Below are positions 19,324 through 27,334 of a stretch of DNA of 64,000 nucleotides, piece by piece. This DNA is from Lachnospiraceae bacterium (GTDB lineage: Bacteria; Bacillota; Clostridia; Lachnospirales; Lachnospiraceae). The position numbers were made by a program, and so were the translations under genes. Under the pieces are notes generated by a model, which saw only the letters and a list, made by a program, of their open reading frames with translations, had not been told where the DNA came from and searched no databases. The first letter of the stretch is position 1; every line of letters starts with the position of its first letter. The stretch spans positions 59,874 to 123,873 of the forward strand of contig JAAUZJ010000011.1 in assembly GCA_014804695.1 (NCBI GenBank), written 5' to 3'.

Positions 19324-19459
19324 ACATTTATACGAACAACTAAGATAATACAATATTTTATAGGGGTTTGTCAATGTTTCTGGGATATTATTTTTAGAAT
19401 AAAAAAACTTTAGAATAATTTTGGAGATTGAATTTATTTTTAGGTGGGAAGAATTGTGA

Positions 19460-19516
19460 TTGACAATTTGGTCTACATAATGTAAACTGAGCTCATGAGG
19501 TTTACACCTTGTAAAC
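19460..19516 (+). promoter_or_regulatory. Promoter and two BlaI/MecI-type operators
   Basis: A -35 TTGACA (19460-19465) and -10 TAAACT (19483-19488) are spaced by 17 bases. Dyad 1 at 19471-19487 is GTCTACA-TAA-TGTAAAC and overlaps the spacer and -10. Dyad 2 at 19500-19516 is the perfect GTTTACA-CCT-TGTAAAC, just downstream of the expected start site. TACA-n3-TGTA dyads are the known recognition pattern of BlaI/MecI/CopY repressors, and the next gene encodes one, so autorepression is very likely. The other DNA between 19324 and 19578 holds only a small hairpin near 19538-19552. Confidence 0.85.
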
Positions 19517-19590
19517 TATAAATTTACGCTGCATATAATGTGTCTAACACATATATGTCTGAGAGTTAAGAGAAAGGTATGGTTATAGAT

Positions 19591-19950
19591 ATGGGAGATT
19601 TTAAACTTGCTGATGCAGAGAAAAAATTTGTGGAGCTGGTATGGGAGAGTGAGCCGCTCCTTTCGGGCGAGCTGGTAGCTTTGTGTGAGAAGGAATTAAA
19701 TTGGAAAAAGTCAACTACATACACGGTATTAAGAAGGCTTTGTCAAAAAGGAATTTTGCAGAATGAGGACTCGGTGGTAACTTCCCTGATAAATAAAATG
19801 GAATACATGGCAAGATGCAGTGAAGAAACGCTGGAAGAGACTTTTGACGGATCGCTTCCCCAGTTTGTAGCCGCGTTTATGAGCAGGAAGAAGCTTAATA
19901 AAAAACAGATTGAAGAAATCCAAAGCTTAATAGATAACTACGAGGGGTAA
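19591..19950 (+). CDS. BlaI/MecI/CopY family transcriptional repressor
   Basis: Winged-helix repressor of about 119 residues. LADAEKKFVELVWESEPLLSG is the N-terminal helix pattern, KKSTTYTVLRRLCQKGIL the recognition helix region, and the C terminus is the dimerisation domain with the QFVAAFMSRKKL proteolysis-prone stretch typical of BlaI. In BlaI/MecI systems the partner M56 protease relieves repression by leading to repressor cleavage. A second ATG at 19579 is only two bases after GAAAGG, too close; ATG 19591 is preferred. The same double-ATG leader occurs before two other genes in this window. The M56 gene starts four bases after this stop. Confidence 0.92.
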   Translation: MGDFKLADAEKKFVELVWESEPLLSGELVALCEKELNWKKSTTYTVLRRLCQKGILQNEDSVVTSLINKMEYMARCSEETLEETFDGSLPQFVAAFMSRKKLNKKQIEEIQSLIDNYEG

Positions 19951-19954
19951 GAAA

Positions 19955-22900
19955 ATGGAAATTCGTATAATTTTATTACACCTTCAGATTATTGCAGCAG
20001 TAGTTATGGCGTTATTACTCAGGCTTGCTATAATAAAACTTCCGAAGATATACTCGTACATATTATGGATATTGGTGTTTATCAGATTTATGTGTCCGAT
20101 AGCGGTGGAAACGGACTTTGGAATTATACCGTCGCAGGAGGAATGTATACAGTGGATAGAGCAGAGAGTATATAGAGGCAGCAGTGCAGGTGAAGCCAGA
20201 CTGGCGGTGAATGGTTCTGAAGCATATTATGGAGCAGGGTATACGGATAACGAATTTGATTACATGTATGGGGACGGCACTGCGTTAAAATCAGATGATT
20301 ATGTAAATGATCTGTATCCTGCCGGAAATCCGGATGATATATATGGAAGTGATTTGAATGATATTGTAGATCCTGATGGAACTTATGGAAGTAGTTTAAG
20401 TGGTATTGCCAATCCTGATGGCGCCTACTTGGATTTTAAGTCAAATAATAATTTGAAAAATGGCAGCAGTAATATAAATTTATCTAATAGCTTACAGATC
20501 AGTGAACTAAAACAAAGATTGGAAAAAATTTTCAAATTCCTATATATAATATGTATTTTAGGTACGCTCTCCATTATAGTCTATAATGGCTACGCATTGC
20601 TTAAAGTTCATCGAGCCCTGCGGGGTGCATATTTATTAGAAGAAAATATATACATATGCACCGGAATAACTTCGCCTTTTACTTTAGGTTTTTTTCATCC
20701 GGCAATTTATATCCCGGAGGGTATGGACGCTGTAGAACAGCAATATATCATTTGCCATGAAAGAGTACACATCCGCAGGAAAGACTATATCATCAAAAAT
20801 ATCGCCTTTATTCTAAGTGCATTTTATTGGTATAATCCCTTTGTGTGGCTTGCATTTTATTTCTTAGAGCGTGACATGGAGATGTCGTGTGATGAGAAGG
20901 TAATTAATATCATGGGCGATGATATCAGAAAGCAGTATTCGCAATCTCTTTTGAATTTTGCACAAGGAAGAGGCGCAGCTGCATTTACGCCTTTAACTTT
21001 TGGTGAAAATAATGTGAAGCAACGGGTAAAAAACGTCCTCGCCCATAAAAATGCAAAACTATGGGGACTTGTGCTTGGCATCATAATCCTGGCAGCGGCA
21101 TGTATTTTATTGTTTACTACCCGTCTGGGGGTAAAAAATGATATTTCAAATTTAGAGATGCAAATTACAGCTGAAAACGAAGAAAATAACTCTAATCCAA
21201 ATGACGTTGTTGATTTAGATGATAATTATGAAAATACAGAAAAAAATAATAAGACGGGAATTGCTGATGAGGATCATGATACCATAGATAAAGCATTAGA
21301 AGTCTGGGCATGCGCTTTTACCGACAGGGATGGTCAGCGGCTGTATGACCTTGCCGCAGATAAGGATGAATTTATGGAATGGGATATGGTAAATGCACAG
21401 CCTGGTGTAATAACCTTTGGTCTTTCAAGCCCCTGGCCTTGGGAATATGGATATAATATACGTCAAAACGATGATAATAGCGCGGTAATACGATATTATA
21501 TGAATACCTCAGCTCCTGAAATTTATATTGCCGATGAGAAAGTATATGTAGTGGAGAAGGATGGTTTATATTATATAAAACATAGCGATTTAACAGAATA
21601 TTATTCCATAGATAATAAAGAGCAGTTCCAAGAGCTGTACGGAAAAGATAAATATGATTTCGGCTATGAAAATACAGGGTATTCGTTAATTTTTTATCAA
21701 TCTATATTGCAGCATTTGATAAATGGGGGAAATCCTGAATATTATGAGCAATATACGGATCCTGTAACGGCGGCCGTTAGTTTATTGCACTTGGGAAAAG
21801 GAGAGGGAAAGGCAGAGTATGATAATATCCCTATGCATGTTGATGATATTGATATACCCTGGCTTAGTGCTCTTTCATTTAGTGGTGAGGGCAGCAGGGC
21901 AATTGTTACTTACACTTTTGCCGAGGATAACTCTACCATAGAGATCGTTATGGAATTAGTGGAAGGAAGTCAGGGTATATGGGCGCCTTTAGAAGATGAA
22001 AGTCCGATGCTTAGAAATGTATATCAGACTCGTGATATTACTGTCGAGAGTGGCGAAAGAAGAGAAGTTTATATCCAGACCAGCCAATATGGTATATATG
22101 AACTGGATAGGACGGGGCTTACCTGTATATATCCGCATTATATTCCGTCTGATACGTTTTGTGCAGCAGCAGATTCTAAATTGTATTTTCCCGACAGTTC
22201 ATCATATCAGGATGGAGATTTAGATTACGATCAGGATGTAATATGTATACTGGATATAAATACAGGAGAATACGACAAAGAAACCTATAAACTTGATGAA
22301 AGTGTAAGAAGGCTCCTCCCTCTTAGATGGATCAGTACATATGATGGATTTATAAATTTATATGGAAGCAATGGGGAACAATGTAGTATTCCTCTTATCA
22401 ATACGGGAAACACTCCTTTAAGCAGCGGAAATGTCTGGAATGGTAAACAGGTATCGCAGTTAAATTCAGATGAACAAAATGCATATGGTATATTATTAAG
22501 AGCGCAAATACTGGAAGATCCGGATTTTCTTATGGATGTTTCTAACCGCACTTATACAGAAAATTATGCCTACCTGGATATGGACGGAGACGGTAAAACG
22601 GAGACAATATCGCTTTCTGCTGATATGGTAAATAACTCATCTTATCAGTCATATGACAATTATGTGCTGAAAATAGGAGATTCCGAGATTAAAGGTTATT
22701 CCGAAAATTTGCATAATAATTTATGGGTATTCAGTCCGGATGGCAGCAGCCTTGTCCTCGCGTTATATGAGGACGGCCCAAGCGCAGATCCTGTGACAAC
22801 CTTATTTTCTTATGAAAACGGAACGGTTAAAAATATAGGAGCGTTCGGAGACGATATAAGGAAGTGTACTATTGAGAATGGAATTATAAGCGGAACAGAA

Positions 22901-23242
22901 AGACATGATGTGTTACAGACTGATTGGATAAAGGCTCAGTGGGAATTTAATTTCAAGGGAGAGTTAAAAAGGCGTGAATATGACACTTATGATTTCATCG
23001 CGCTAAATGATATTACTTTATTAACAAGGCTTATGGTACATACCAGTCCCGATATGGAAAGCGAAAGCTATGTAATAGAGCCGCAGATCGTGAAGTTTTT
23101 AAAAACCGATAGTACGTTTTCATGGATTTATATGGAAGGTGAAAACGGAGTAAAAGGTTGGTTTAAGGTCGATGGTCTGGAGGTTGGTGAGAGCGGCATG
23201 GATTATTATGAAGTATTTGAAACTTTGAATCTGGTGGATTAG
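19955..23242 (+). CDS. M56 (BlaR1-like) membrane metallopeptidase with very large extracellular region
   Basis: A 1095-residue sensor-protease. The N-terminal 390 residues form the M56 domain: helices at about 1-20, 25-45 and 190-215, the zinc motif HERVH (268-272), and a following ERDMEMSCDEKVI that holds the further metal ligand, then a helix at about 368-389. The loop between the second and third helices (about 60-190) is unusually long, acidic and repeats D/Y-G-x-D-like units. Everything after 390 (about 700 residues) is predicted outside the cell. It does not contain the penicillin-binding SxxK/KTG motifs of BlaR1; it has a Ca-binding-like DMDGDGKTE at about 875 and an SH3-like end (GVKGWFKVDG). 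It therefore probably senses something other than beta-lactams. It forms an operon with the repressor gene. Confidence 0.85.
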   Translation: MEIRIILLHLQIIAAVVMALLLRLAIIKLPKIYSYILWILVFIRFMCPIAVETDFGIIPSQEECIQWIEQRVYRGSSAGEARLAVNGSEAYYGAGYTDNEFDYMYGDGTALKSDDYVNDLYPAGNPDDIYGSDLNDIVDPDGTYGSSLSGIANPDGAYLDFKSNNNLKNGSSNINLSNSLQISELKQRLEKIFKFLYIICILGTLSIIVYNGYALLKVHRALRGAYLLEENIYICTGITSPFTLGFFHPAIYIPEGMDAVEQQYIICHERVHIRRKDYIIKNIAFILSAFYWYNPFVWLAFYFLERDMEMSCDEKVINIMGDDIRKQYSQSLLNFAQGRGAAAFTPLTFGENNVKQRVKNVLAHKNAKLWGLVLGIIILAAACILLFTTRLGVKNDISNLEMQITAENEENNSNPNDVVDLDDNYENTEKNNKTGIADEDHDTIDKALEVWACAFTDRDGQRLYDLAADKDEFMEWDMVNAQPGVITFGLSSPWPWEYGYNIRQNDDNSAVIRYYMNTSAPEIYIADEKVYVVEKDGLYYIKHSDLTEYYSIDNKEQFQELYGKDKYDFGYENTGYSLIFYQSILQHLINGGNPEYYEQYTDPVTAAVSLLHLGKGEGKAEYDNIPMHVDDIDIPWLSALSFSGEGSRAIVTYTFAEDNSTIEIVMELVEGSQGIWAPLEDESPMLRNVYQTRDITVESGERREVYIQTSQYGIYELDRTGLTCIYPHYIPSDTFCAAADSKLYFPDSSSYQDGDLDYDQDVICILDINTGEYDKETYKLDESVRRLLPLRWISTYDGFINLYGSNGEQCSIPLINTGNTPLSSGNVWNGKQVSQLNSDEQNAYGILLRAQILEDPDFLMDVSNRTYTENYAYLDMDGDGKTETISLSADMVNNSSYQSYDNYVLKIGDSEIKGYSENLHNNLWVFSPDGSSLVLALYEDGPSADPVTTLFSYENGTVKNIGAFGDDIRKCTIENGIISGTERHDVLQTDWIKAQWEFNFKGELKRREYDTYDFIALNDITLLTRLMVHTSPDMESESYVIEPQIVKFLKTDSTFSWIYMEGENGVKGWFKVDGLEVGESGMDYYEVFETLNLVD

Positions 23243-23251
23243 CAGTATATT

Positions 23252-23568
23252 TGATTCGGGTGTCAAAAGGTACATTGAAAAAAGTATGCGGCAAGGTGCA
23301 CAAATAATAATCTGCGCCTATGCCTTTGGAAGGAAATTAGAAATTCTTAACATTCCTATTCCAATGCCCAGCAATTTCGGAACACGATGTTCCGAAAAGG
23401 GGCAACTGAGCCATGGATGGCGAATTTGCCCCGCTTGCGTCCTTCTTTCACAACCCAAGTAGGAATGTTTAGAATTTCTTACTTTCCGAACAACGGTATA
23501 GGCACAGACTATTATTTGTGCACCTTGCCCCCACAAAACTTAAAATGTACCTTTTGATACCCGAATCA
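23252..23568. repeat. 317-bp long-inverted-repeat element (MITE-like)
   Basis: Arms of about 107 bases (23252-23358 and 23460-23568) are imperfect inverted copies; TGATTCGGGT begins the left arm and its complement ends the right arm. GGCAAGGTGCACAAATAATA is shared exactly by both. The 101-base centre has its own hairpins: TTTCGGAACA/TGTTCCGAAA and GGGGCAA/TTGCCCC. No transposase or credible ORF is inside. It fills the gap between the M56 gene and the AlkD-like gene and would fold as one giant hairpin if transcribed. Confidence 0.85.
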
Positions 23569-23599
23569 TATCTATATTTAGGTTAACAAGGAGAAACAA

Positions 23600-24382
23600 A
23601 TGAAAGCAGAAACAGAAATGCGTACGGTAATTCGTGACACATTAATATCAATGTCCGAACCCGATTATCAGAAATTTGCAGCCGGCCTGCTGCCGGGCGT
23701 AGATAATATCCTGGGAGTCAGACTGCCCAAGCTTCGTAAGTATGGCAAGAAAGTCTGGAAAGCATATGGCATGAAATATTTGGAAGAAACGCTTGAGAAC
23801 CCTTGTAATAATAATGACATAGAATACATGGAAGAAATATTTTTACAGGGTGTAGTAATAGGCAATCTAAAAGTAAAAGAGGATGTGACTCTTTCGAGCA
23901 TACAAAACTATATTAAAAGCTACCTTCCTAAGATCAATAACTGGTCTACATGCGACAGCTTTTGTGCCGGACTGAAAATAGCAAAAGAATATTCAGCTCA
24001 GATGTGGGAATTTATTAAGCCATATCTTGTTTCCACGCGGGACTATGACGTCCGTTTTGCAATAGTGATGATAATTAACTATTATATACAGGATGATTAT
24101 ATCGAAGAACTGTATAAACTTTTTAATAAGGTCGGTGCTGACTGGAATAGTCAATCAGCTTCGGATCAAGCGGTCTATTATGTAGAAATGGCATTGGCAT
24201 GGGCGATATCAATCTGCTATGTGAATTATCCGTACAAGACTTTGAAGTATCTTAAGGAGGTAAAAAACCAGACAGAGGTACTTGATGATTTTACATATAA
24301 TAAGGCTTTACAAAAAATTGTCGAATCCCGCTGCGTATCTTCGGAAGAAAAGGCGCAGATAAAATTAATGAAGAGAAAATGA
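23600..24382 (+). CDS. DNA alkylation repair protein, AlkD-like
   Basis: All-helical HEAT-like repeat protein of 260 residues. Family marks include VRLPKLRKYGK near the N terminus, NNWSTCDSFCAGL in the middle, and YDVRFAIVMIINYYI. AlkD-type enzymes are DNA glycosylases that remove N3/N7-alkylpurines without base flipping; several family members have lost or not been shown to have activity, so the exact role is inferred. AAGGAG precedes the ATG. It stands as a single gene between the inverted-repeat element and a structured leader. Confidence 0.85.
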   Translation: MKAETEMRTVIRDTLISMSEPDYQKFAAGLLPGVDNILGVRLPKLRKYGKKVWKAYGMKYLEETLENPCNNNDIEYMEEIFLQGVVIGNLKVKEDVTLSSIQNYIKSYLPKINNWSTCDSFCAGLKIAKEYSAQMWEFIKPYLVSTRDYDVRFAIVMIINYYIQDDYIEELYKLFNKVGADWNSQSASDQAVYYVEMALAWAISICYVNYPYKTLKYLKEVKNQTEVLDDFTYNKALQKIVESRCVSSEEKAQIKLMKRK

Positions 24383-24485
24383 TAATTTGGCTGAATTTGC
24401 CCGAACTTGAAAAATAAGATTGTATTTATCAATATTTGCGGATATAATATTTTGTGCAAAGTGTAAATGAAATATGCCATATTAT

Positions 24486-24604
24486 AGTGTGAAAAATAAA
24501 TTTTTCACACTTTGAGAGAAAAGCATGGTTATTAAAATAGTATAAATTCAAATCTTTCTGTACACCATATTATTGCAGAGTGCAAGATTTTAAAGTACAG
24601 AAAG
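24486..24604 (+). promoter_or_regulatory. Structured leader of the small gene at 24618
   Basis: Three nested parts are visible. First, a tight palindrome AGTGTGAAAAAT/ATTTTTCACACT (24486-24511). Then GAGAAAAGCATGGTTATTA (about 24515-24533), a degenerate copy of the family B leader, here opening only a six-codon frame. Then CTTTCTGTAC (24554-24563) pairs with GTACAGAAAG (24595-24604), which includes part of the Shine-Dalgarno sequence AAAGGA; TTGCA/TGCAA forms a small stem inside its loop. Closing this stem would hide the ribosome binding site. No known riboswitch class was recognised. Confidence 0.5.
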
Positions 24605-24617
24605 GAATGATTTTACT

Positions 24618-24806
24618 ATGGATTATAATCAATTACCCTTAAGTCTTGGGTTTCTGGGTATGGAAAATCAGATAGAGATGGACAGGTTTTCCAATTTGTC
24701 AGATGATGAGAAGAAGGAATATATAGAAAGAAACAGAAGCAGATTATCTGACGACGTGGTAGATAGATTGACATCGTCAATCGCAGAGGATGATGATATC
24801 ATATAA
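24618..24806 (+). CDS. Small acidic hypothetical protein
   Basis: A 62-residue protein I do not recognise. It is acidic at the C terminus (AEDDDII) and has a helical middle (LSDDEKKEYIERNRSRLSDDVVDRL). No signal or membrane segment. AAAGGA lies 11 bases before the ATG and the frame is followed by a family A palindromic element, which supports it as a real gene. The leader can sequester its ribosome binding site. Its role is unknown. Confidence 0.6.
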   Translation: MDYNQLPLSLGFLGMENQIEMDRFSNLSDDEKKEYIERNRSRLSDDVVDRLTSSIAEDDDII

Positions 24807-24813
24807 GCGCTAA

Positions 24814-24894
24814 AGGAGCCTAGTGTGAAAAATTAATTTTTCACACGCAAGTTTGTGCTTACGCCCAAACTCGCAGGTTGAGTAAGAATGGTGG
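24814..24894 (+). repeat. Family A palindromic leader element before cca
   Basis: After AAAGGAGCCTAGTGTGA, a perfect 24-base palindrome (24823-24846; halves GTGTGAAAAATT and AATTTTTCACAC) is followed by a second hairpin GCAAGTTTG/CAAACTCGC (24847-24855 and 24866-24874). AGGTTGAGTAAGAATGGTGG then leads into the cca start codon. Both boundaries match the element before serS at 9.6 kb, and the right end matches 59411-59434. Confidence 0.75.
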
Positions 24895-24900
24895 ATTTTT

Positions 24901-26229
24901 ATGCAGATACGGTTACCAGATAAAGTACACTATATTATCGAATCGATTCAAGCAGCCGGTTATGAAGCTTATGCGGTTGGCGGATGTATCAGGGACTGCG
25001 TAATGGGAAGGGTACCTGATGACTGGGACATTACAACATCTGCGAAACCGGAAACGGTAAAATCGCTTTTTAACAGGACGATAGATACGGGTATTCAGCA
25101 TGGAACCGTCACTGTTATGATTGACAAAGAAGGCTTTGAAGTTACAACCTATCGCATTGATGGAAAATATGAGGACAACCGTCATCCCGAAAATGTGACA
25201 TTCACGTCAGATTTAGCGGAGGATTTACGGCGTCGCGATTTTACCATCAATGCGATGGCTTATAATGATAAAGATGGATTGATCGATCTTTTTGGCGGCA
25301 TAGACGACATGGAAAGCGGTATAATACGTTGTGTCGGCGATGCGAGGGAGCGCTTTGGAGAGGACGCCCTTAGAATGATGCGGGCAGTACGGTTTTCGGC
25401 ACAGTTAGGCTATACTATAGAAGACGAAACCAAAGCGGCAATTAATAAACTTGCACCCACGCTGCAAAATATCAGCGCCGAACGTATTCAGACTGAACTT
25501 GTGAAGCTCTTAATTTCAGACCATCCGGATTTCCTTCGCACTGCATATGAAACTGGGATTACAAAATATACCATTCCCGAATTCGATACATGTATGGAGA
25601 CAGAGCAGATCAATCCTCACCATTGTTATAGTGTAGGAGAACATATTTTACATAGTCTGGCATATGTAGAGGCTGATAAGACGCTTCGCCTTACAATGCT
25701 TCTTCACGATATCGGAAAACCACAGACCTTTTCAATTGATGAAAGCGGAATCACGCATAATCACGGACATGCGCTTGTGGGCGAAGATATGAGCGTGAAG
25801 ATATTGAGAAGACTTAAATTCGATAATGATACAATTTATAAGGTAAGAAAACTGGTGCGCTATCACGACCAAAGAATAGAACCTGATGCCAAAAGCGTCA
25901 GACGCAGCATAAATCTTATAGGAGAGGATATCTTCCCTCTATTGTTTCATGTTCAATATGCCGATATTATGGCACAGAGCGATTACATGAGGGAGAAAAA
26001 ACTTAAAACTCTTGAAGAACTTAAAGTAATTTATGAACAGATATTAGAAAAGAAGGAATGTTTTTCCCTAAAGGATCTGGCAGTATCCGGCAATGATCTA
26101 ATTGAAATTGGGATGAAGCCGGGCAGGGAAATAGGCGGAACTCTCCAGAAATTATTGGAAATTGTTCTGGAAGATCCGGAACTTAATAATAAAGAATATC
26201 TTCTTTCATGTATACCATTTAAAGATTAA
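24901..26229 (+). CDS. cca: CCA tRNA nucleotidyltransferase
   Basis: Adds or repairs the 3'-CCA end of tRNAs; none of the four tRNA genes seen here encode CCA. The 442-residue class II enzyme has the nucleotidyltransferase G-S/D motif (VGGCIRDCVMGRVPDDWDITT), DFTINAMAYN, the EDALRMMRAVRFSAQLG template region, and an HD domain (LLHDIGKPQTF) as in many Firmicute Cca proteins. The ATG sits six bases after GGTGG at the end of the palindromic leader. Confidence 0.95.
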   Translation: MQIRLPDKVHYIIESIQAAGYEAYAVGGCIRDCVMGRVPDDWDITTSAKPETVKSLFNRTIDTGIQHGTVTVMIDKEGFEVTTYRIDGKYEDNRHPENVTFTSDLAEDLRRRDFTINAMAYNDKDGLIDLFGGIDDMESGIIRCVGDARERFGEDALRMMRAVRFSAQLGYTIEDETKAAINKLAPTLQNISAERIQTELVKLLISDHPDFLRTAYETGITKYTIPEFDTCMETEQINPHHCYSVGEHILHSLAYVEADKTLRLTMLLHDIGKPQTFSIDESGITHNHGHALVGEDMSVKILRRLKFDNDTIYKVRKLVRYHDQRIEPDAKSVRRSINLIGEDIFPLLFHVQYADIMAQSDYMREKKLKTLEELKVIYEQILEKKECFSLKDLAVSGNDLIEIGMKPGREIGGTLQKLLEIVLEDPELNNKEYLLSCIPFKD

Positions 26230-26300
26230 TTGACAAAAAAATCATACTTTTCCATAGCTTATCATAATATAGGATAGACGGGGTTATGGGAGGTATTTTT

Positions 26301-27287
26301 GTGAATGACAGAGCTGTCAGTTTGTTAGATTATTATGATTTAGAGGTTATCCGCACTTGGAAAGGGAGGGGAGCAATTCTTTGCGAGTCGGATAAGGGAT
26401 TATTTATTTTGAAGGAATACAACGGCCCCATGAATAAGGTTCATTTTCAGGCTGCGTTGTTAAATCATATTAAGGAAGCAGGCTTTACATTGTCAGAGAC
26501 TATTTTGAAAACGAAGGAGGATGAACTCGTCGTTTATGATCAGGATAGGATTCCTTATATTGTAAAAAGTTATTTCGAGGGAAAAGAATGTAATAACAGA
26601 GAGCTTGATGAATGCATACAGGCGGTGCAGATGCTTGCCAAGTTACATAACTGCGCCGATTTATCAACGTGGGAAGGTTTGTCTTCCCAGCCGGTATTTC
26701 ATATTGAAAAAGAATATGATAAGCACAACAGGGAGCTTAAGAAAGTACGCCGTTTCCTGCGGACAAAGAGCCAGAAAACGCCCTTTGAGCTTTATCTTGC
26801 AAAACATTATGATTATTTTTTTGATATTGCTTTGCAGACCGCGGAGGAAATGCGTTATTATATAGATAATGAAAAAAATAGTGATCGGGAAGAATTTCCT
26901 ATTGTATGTCACGGCGATTACCAGTATCATAATATTATACAGACGTCAGAAGGAATGGCGCTTGTTAACTTTGAAAAATGTATAAGAGACGATACGGTAA
27001 GGGATTTATATCTTTTTATGCGCAAATTGTTAGAAAAGAATAATTGGTCTCAGAAGATAGGAGATACTCTTTTGAATGCGTATGATAATGAGAGGACCTT
27101 ATCCGAAGAAGACTATATGAAGTTATATTATCGTTTTGCTTATCCGGAAAAGTTTTGGAAAATTGTTAATTTTTATTATAATTCCGGAAAGGCATGGATT
27201 CCGAATCGCAACATGGAGAAATTAGAGAAACTTTTGGCACAGGAAAAAGAAAGATTAGAATTTCTTGAAATGATTTTTCGTAAATGA
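26301..27287 (+). CDS. CotS-like spore coat kinase-fold protein
   Basis: Aminoglycoside-phosphotransferase-like fold of about 328 residues, resembling CotS/YutH spore coat proteins. The catalytic loop HGDYQYHN follows the HxDxxxxN pattern, but the metal-binding DFD/E that should follow is VNFEKC, with Asn in place of Asp; this could reduce or abolish kinase activity. An in-frame ATG at 26286 would give a longer product, but GGGAGGT lies between it and GTG 26301 at the right distance, so the GTG start is preferred. The C terminus (FWKIVNFYYNSGKAWIPNRNMEKLEKLL) is typical of CotS proteins. It fits the sporulation genes downstream. Confidence 0.82.
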   Translation: MNDRAVSLLDYYDLEVIRTWKGRGAILCESDKGLFILKEYNGPMNKVHFQAALLNHIKEAGFTLSETILKTKEDELVVYDQDRIPYIVKSYFEGKECNNRELDECIQAVQMLAKLHNCADLSTWEGLSSQPVFHIEKEYDKHNRELKKVRRFLRTKSQKTPFELYLAKHYDYFFDIALQTAEEMRYYIDNEKNSDREEFPIVCHGDYQYHNIIQTSEGMALVNFEKCIRDDTVRDLYLFMRKLLEKNNWSQKIGDTLLNAYDNERTLSEEDYMKLYYRFAYPEKFWKIVNFYYNSGKAWIPNRNMEKLEKLLAQEKERLEFLEMIFRK

Positions 27288-27334
27288 AAAAAACTTTCGT
27301 AAACGAAAGTTAAAAGAAAGGCATGGTTATTAGA

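Noticed and set aside
19955-23242. A beta-lactam sensor BlaR1
   Set aside because: The protease part fits, but the extracellular region lacks the SxxK and KTG motifs of the penicillin-binding domain.
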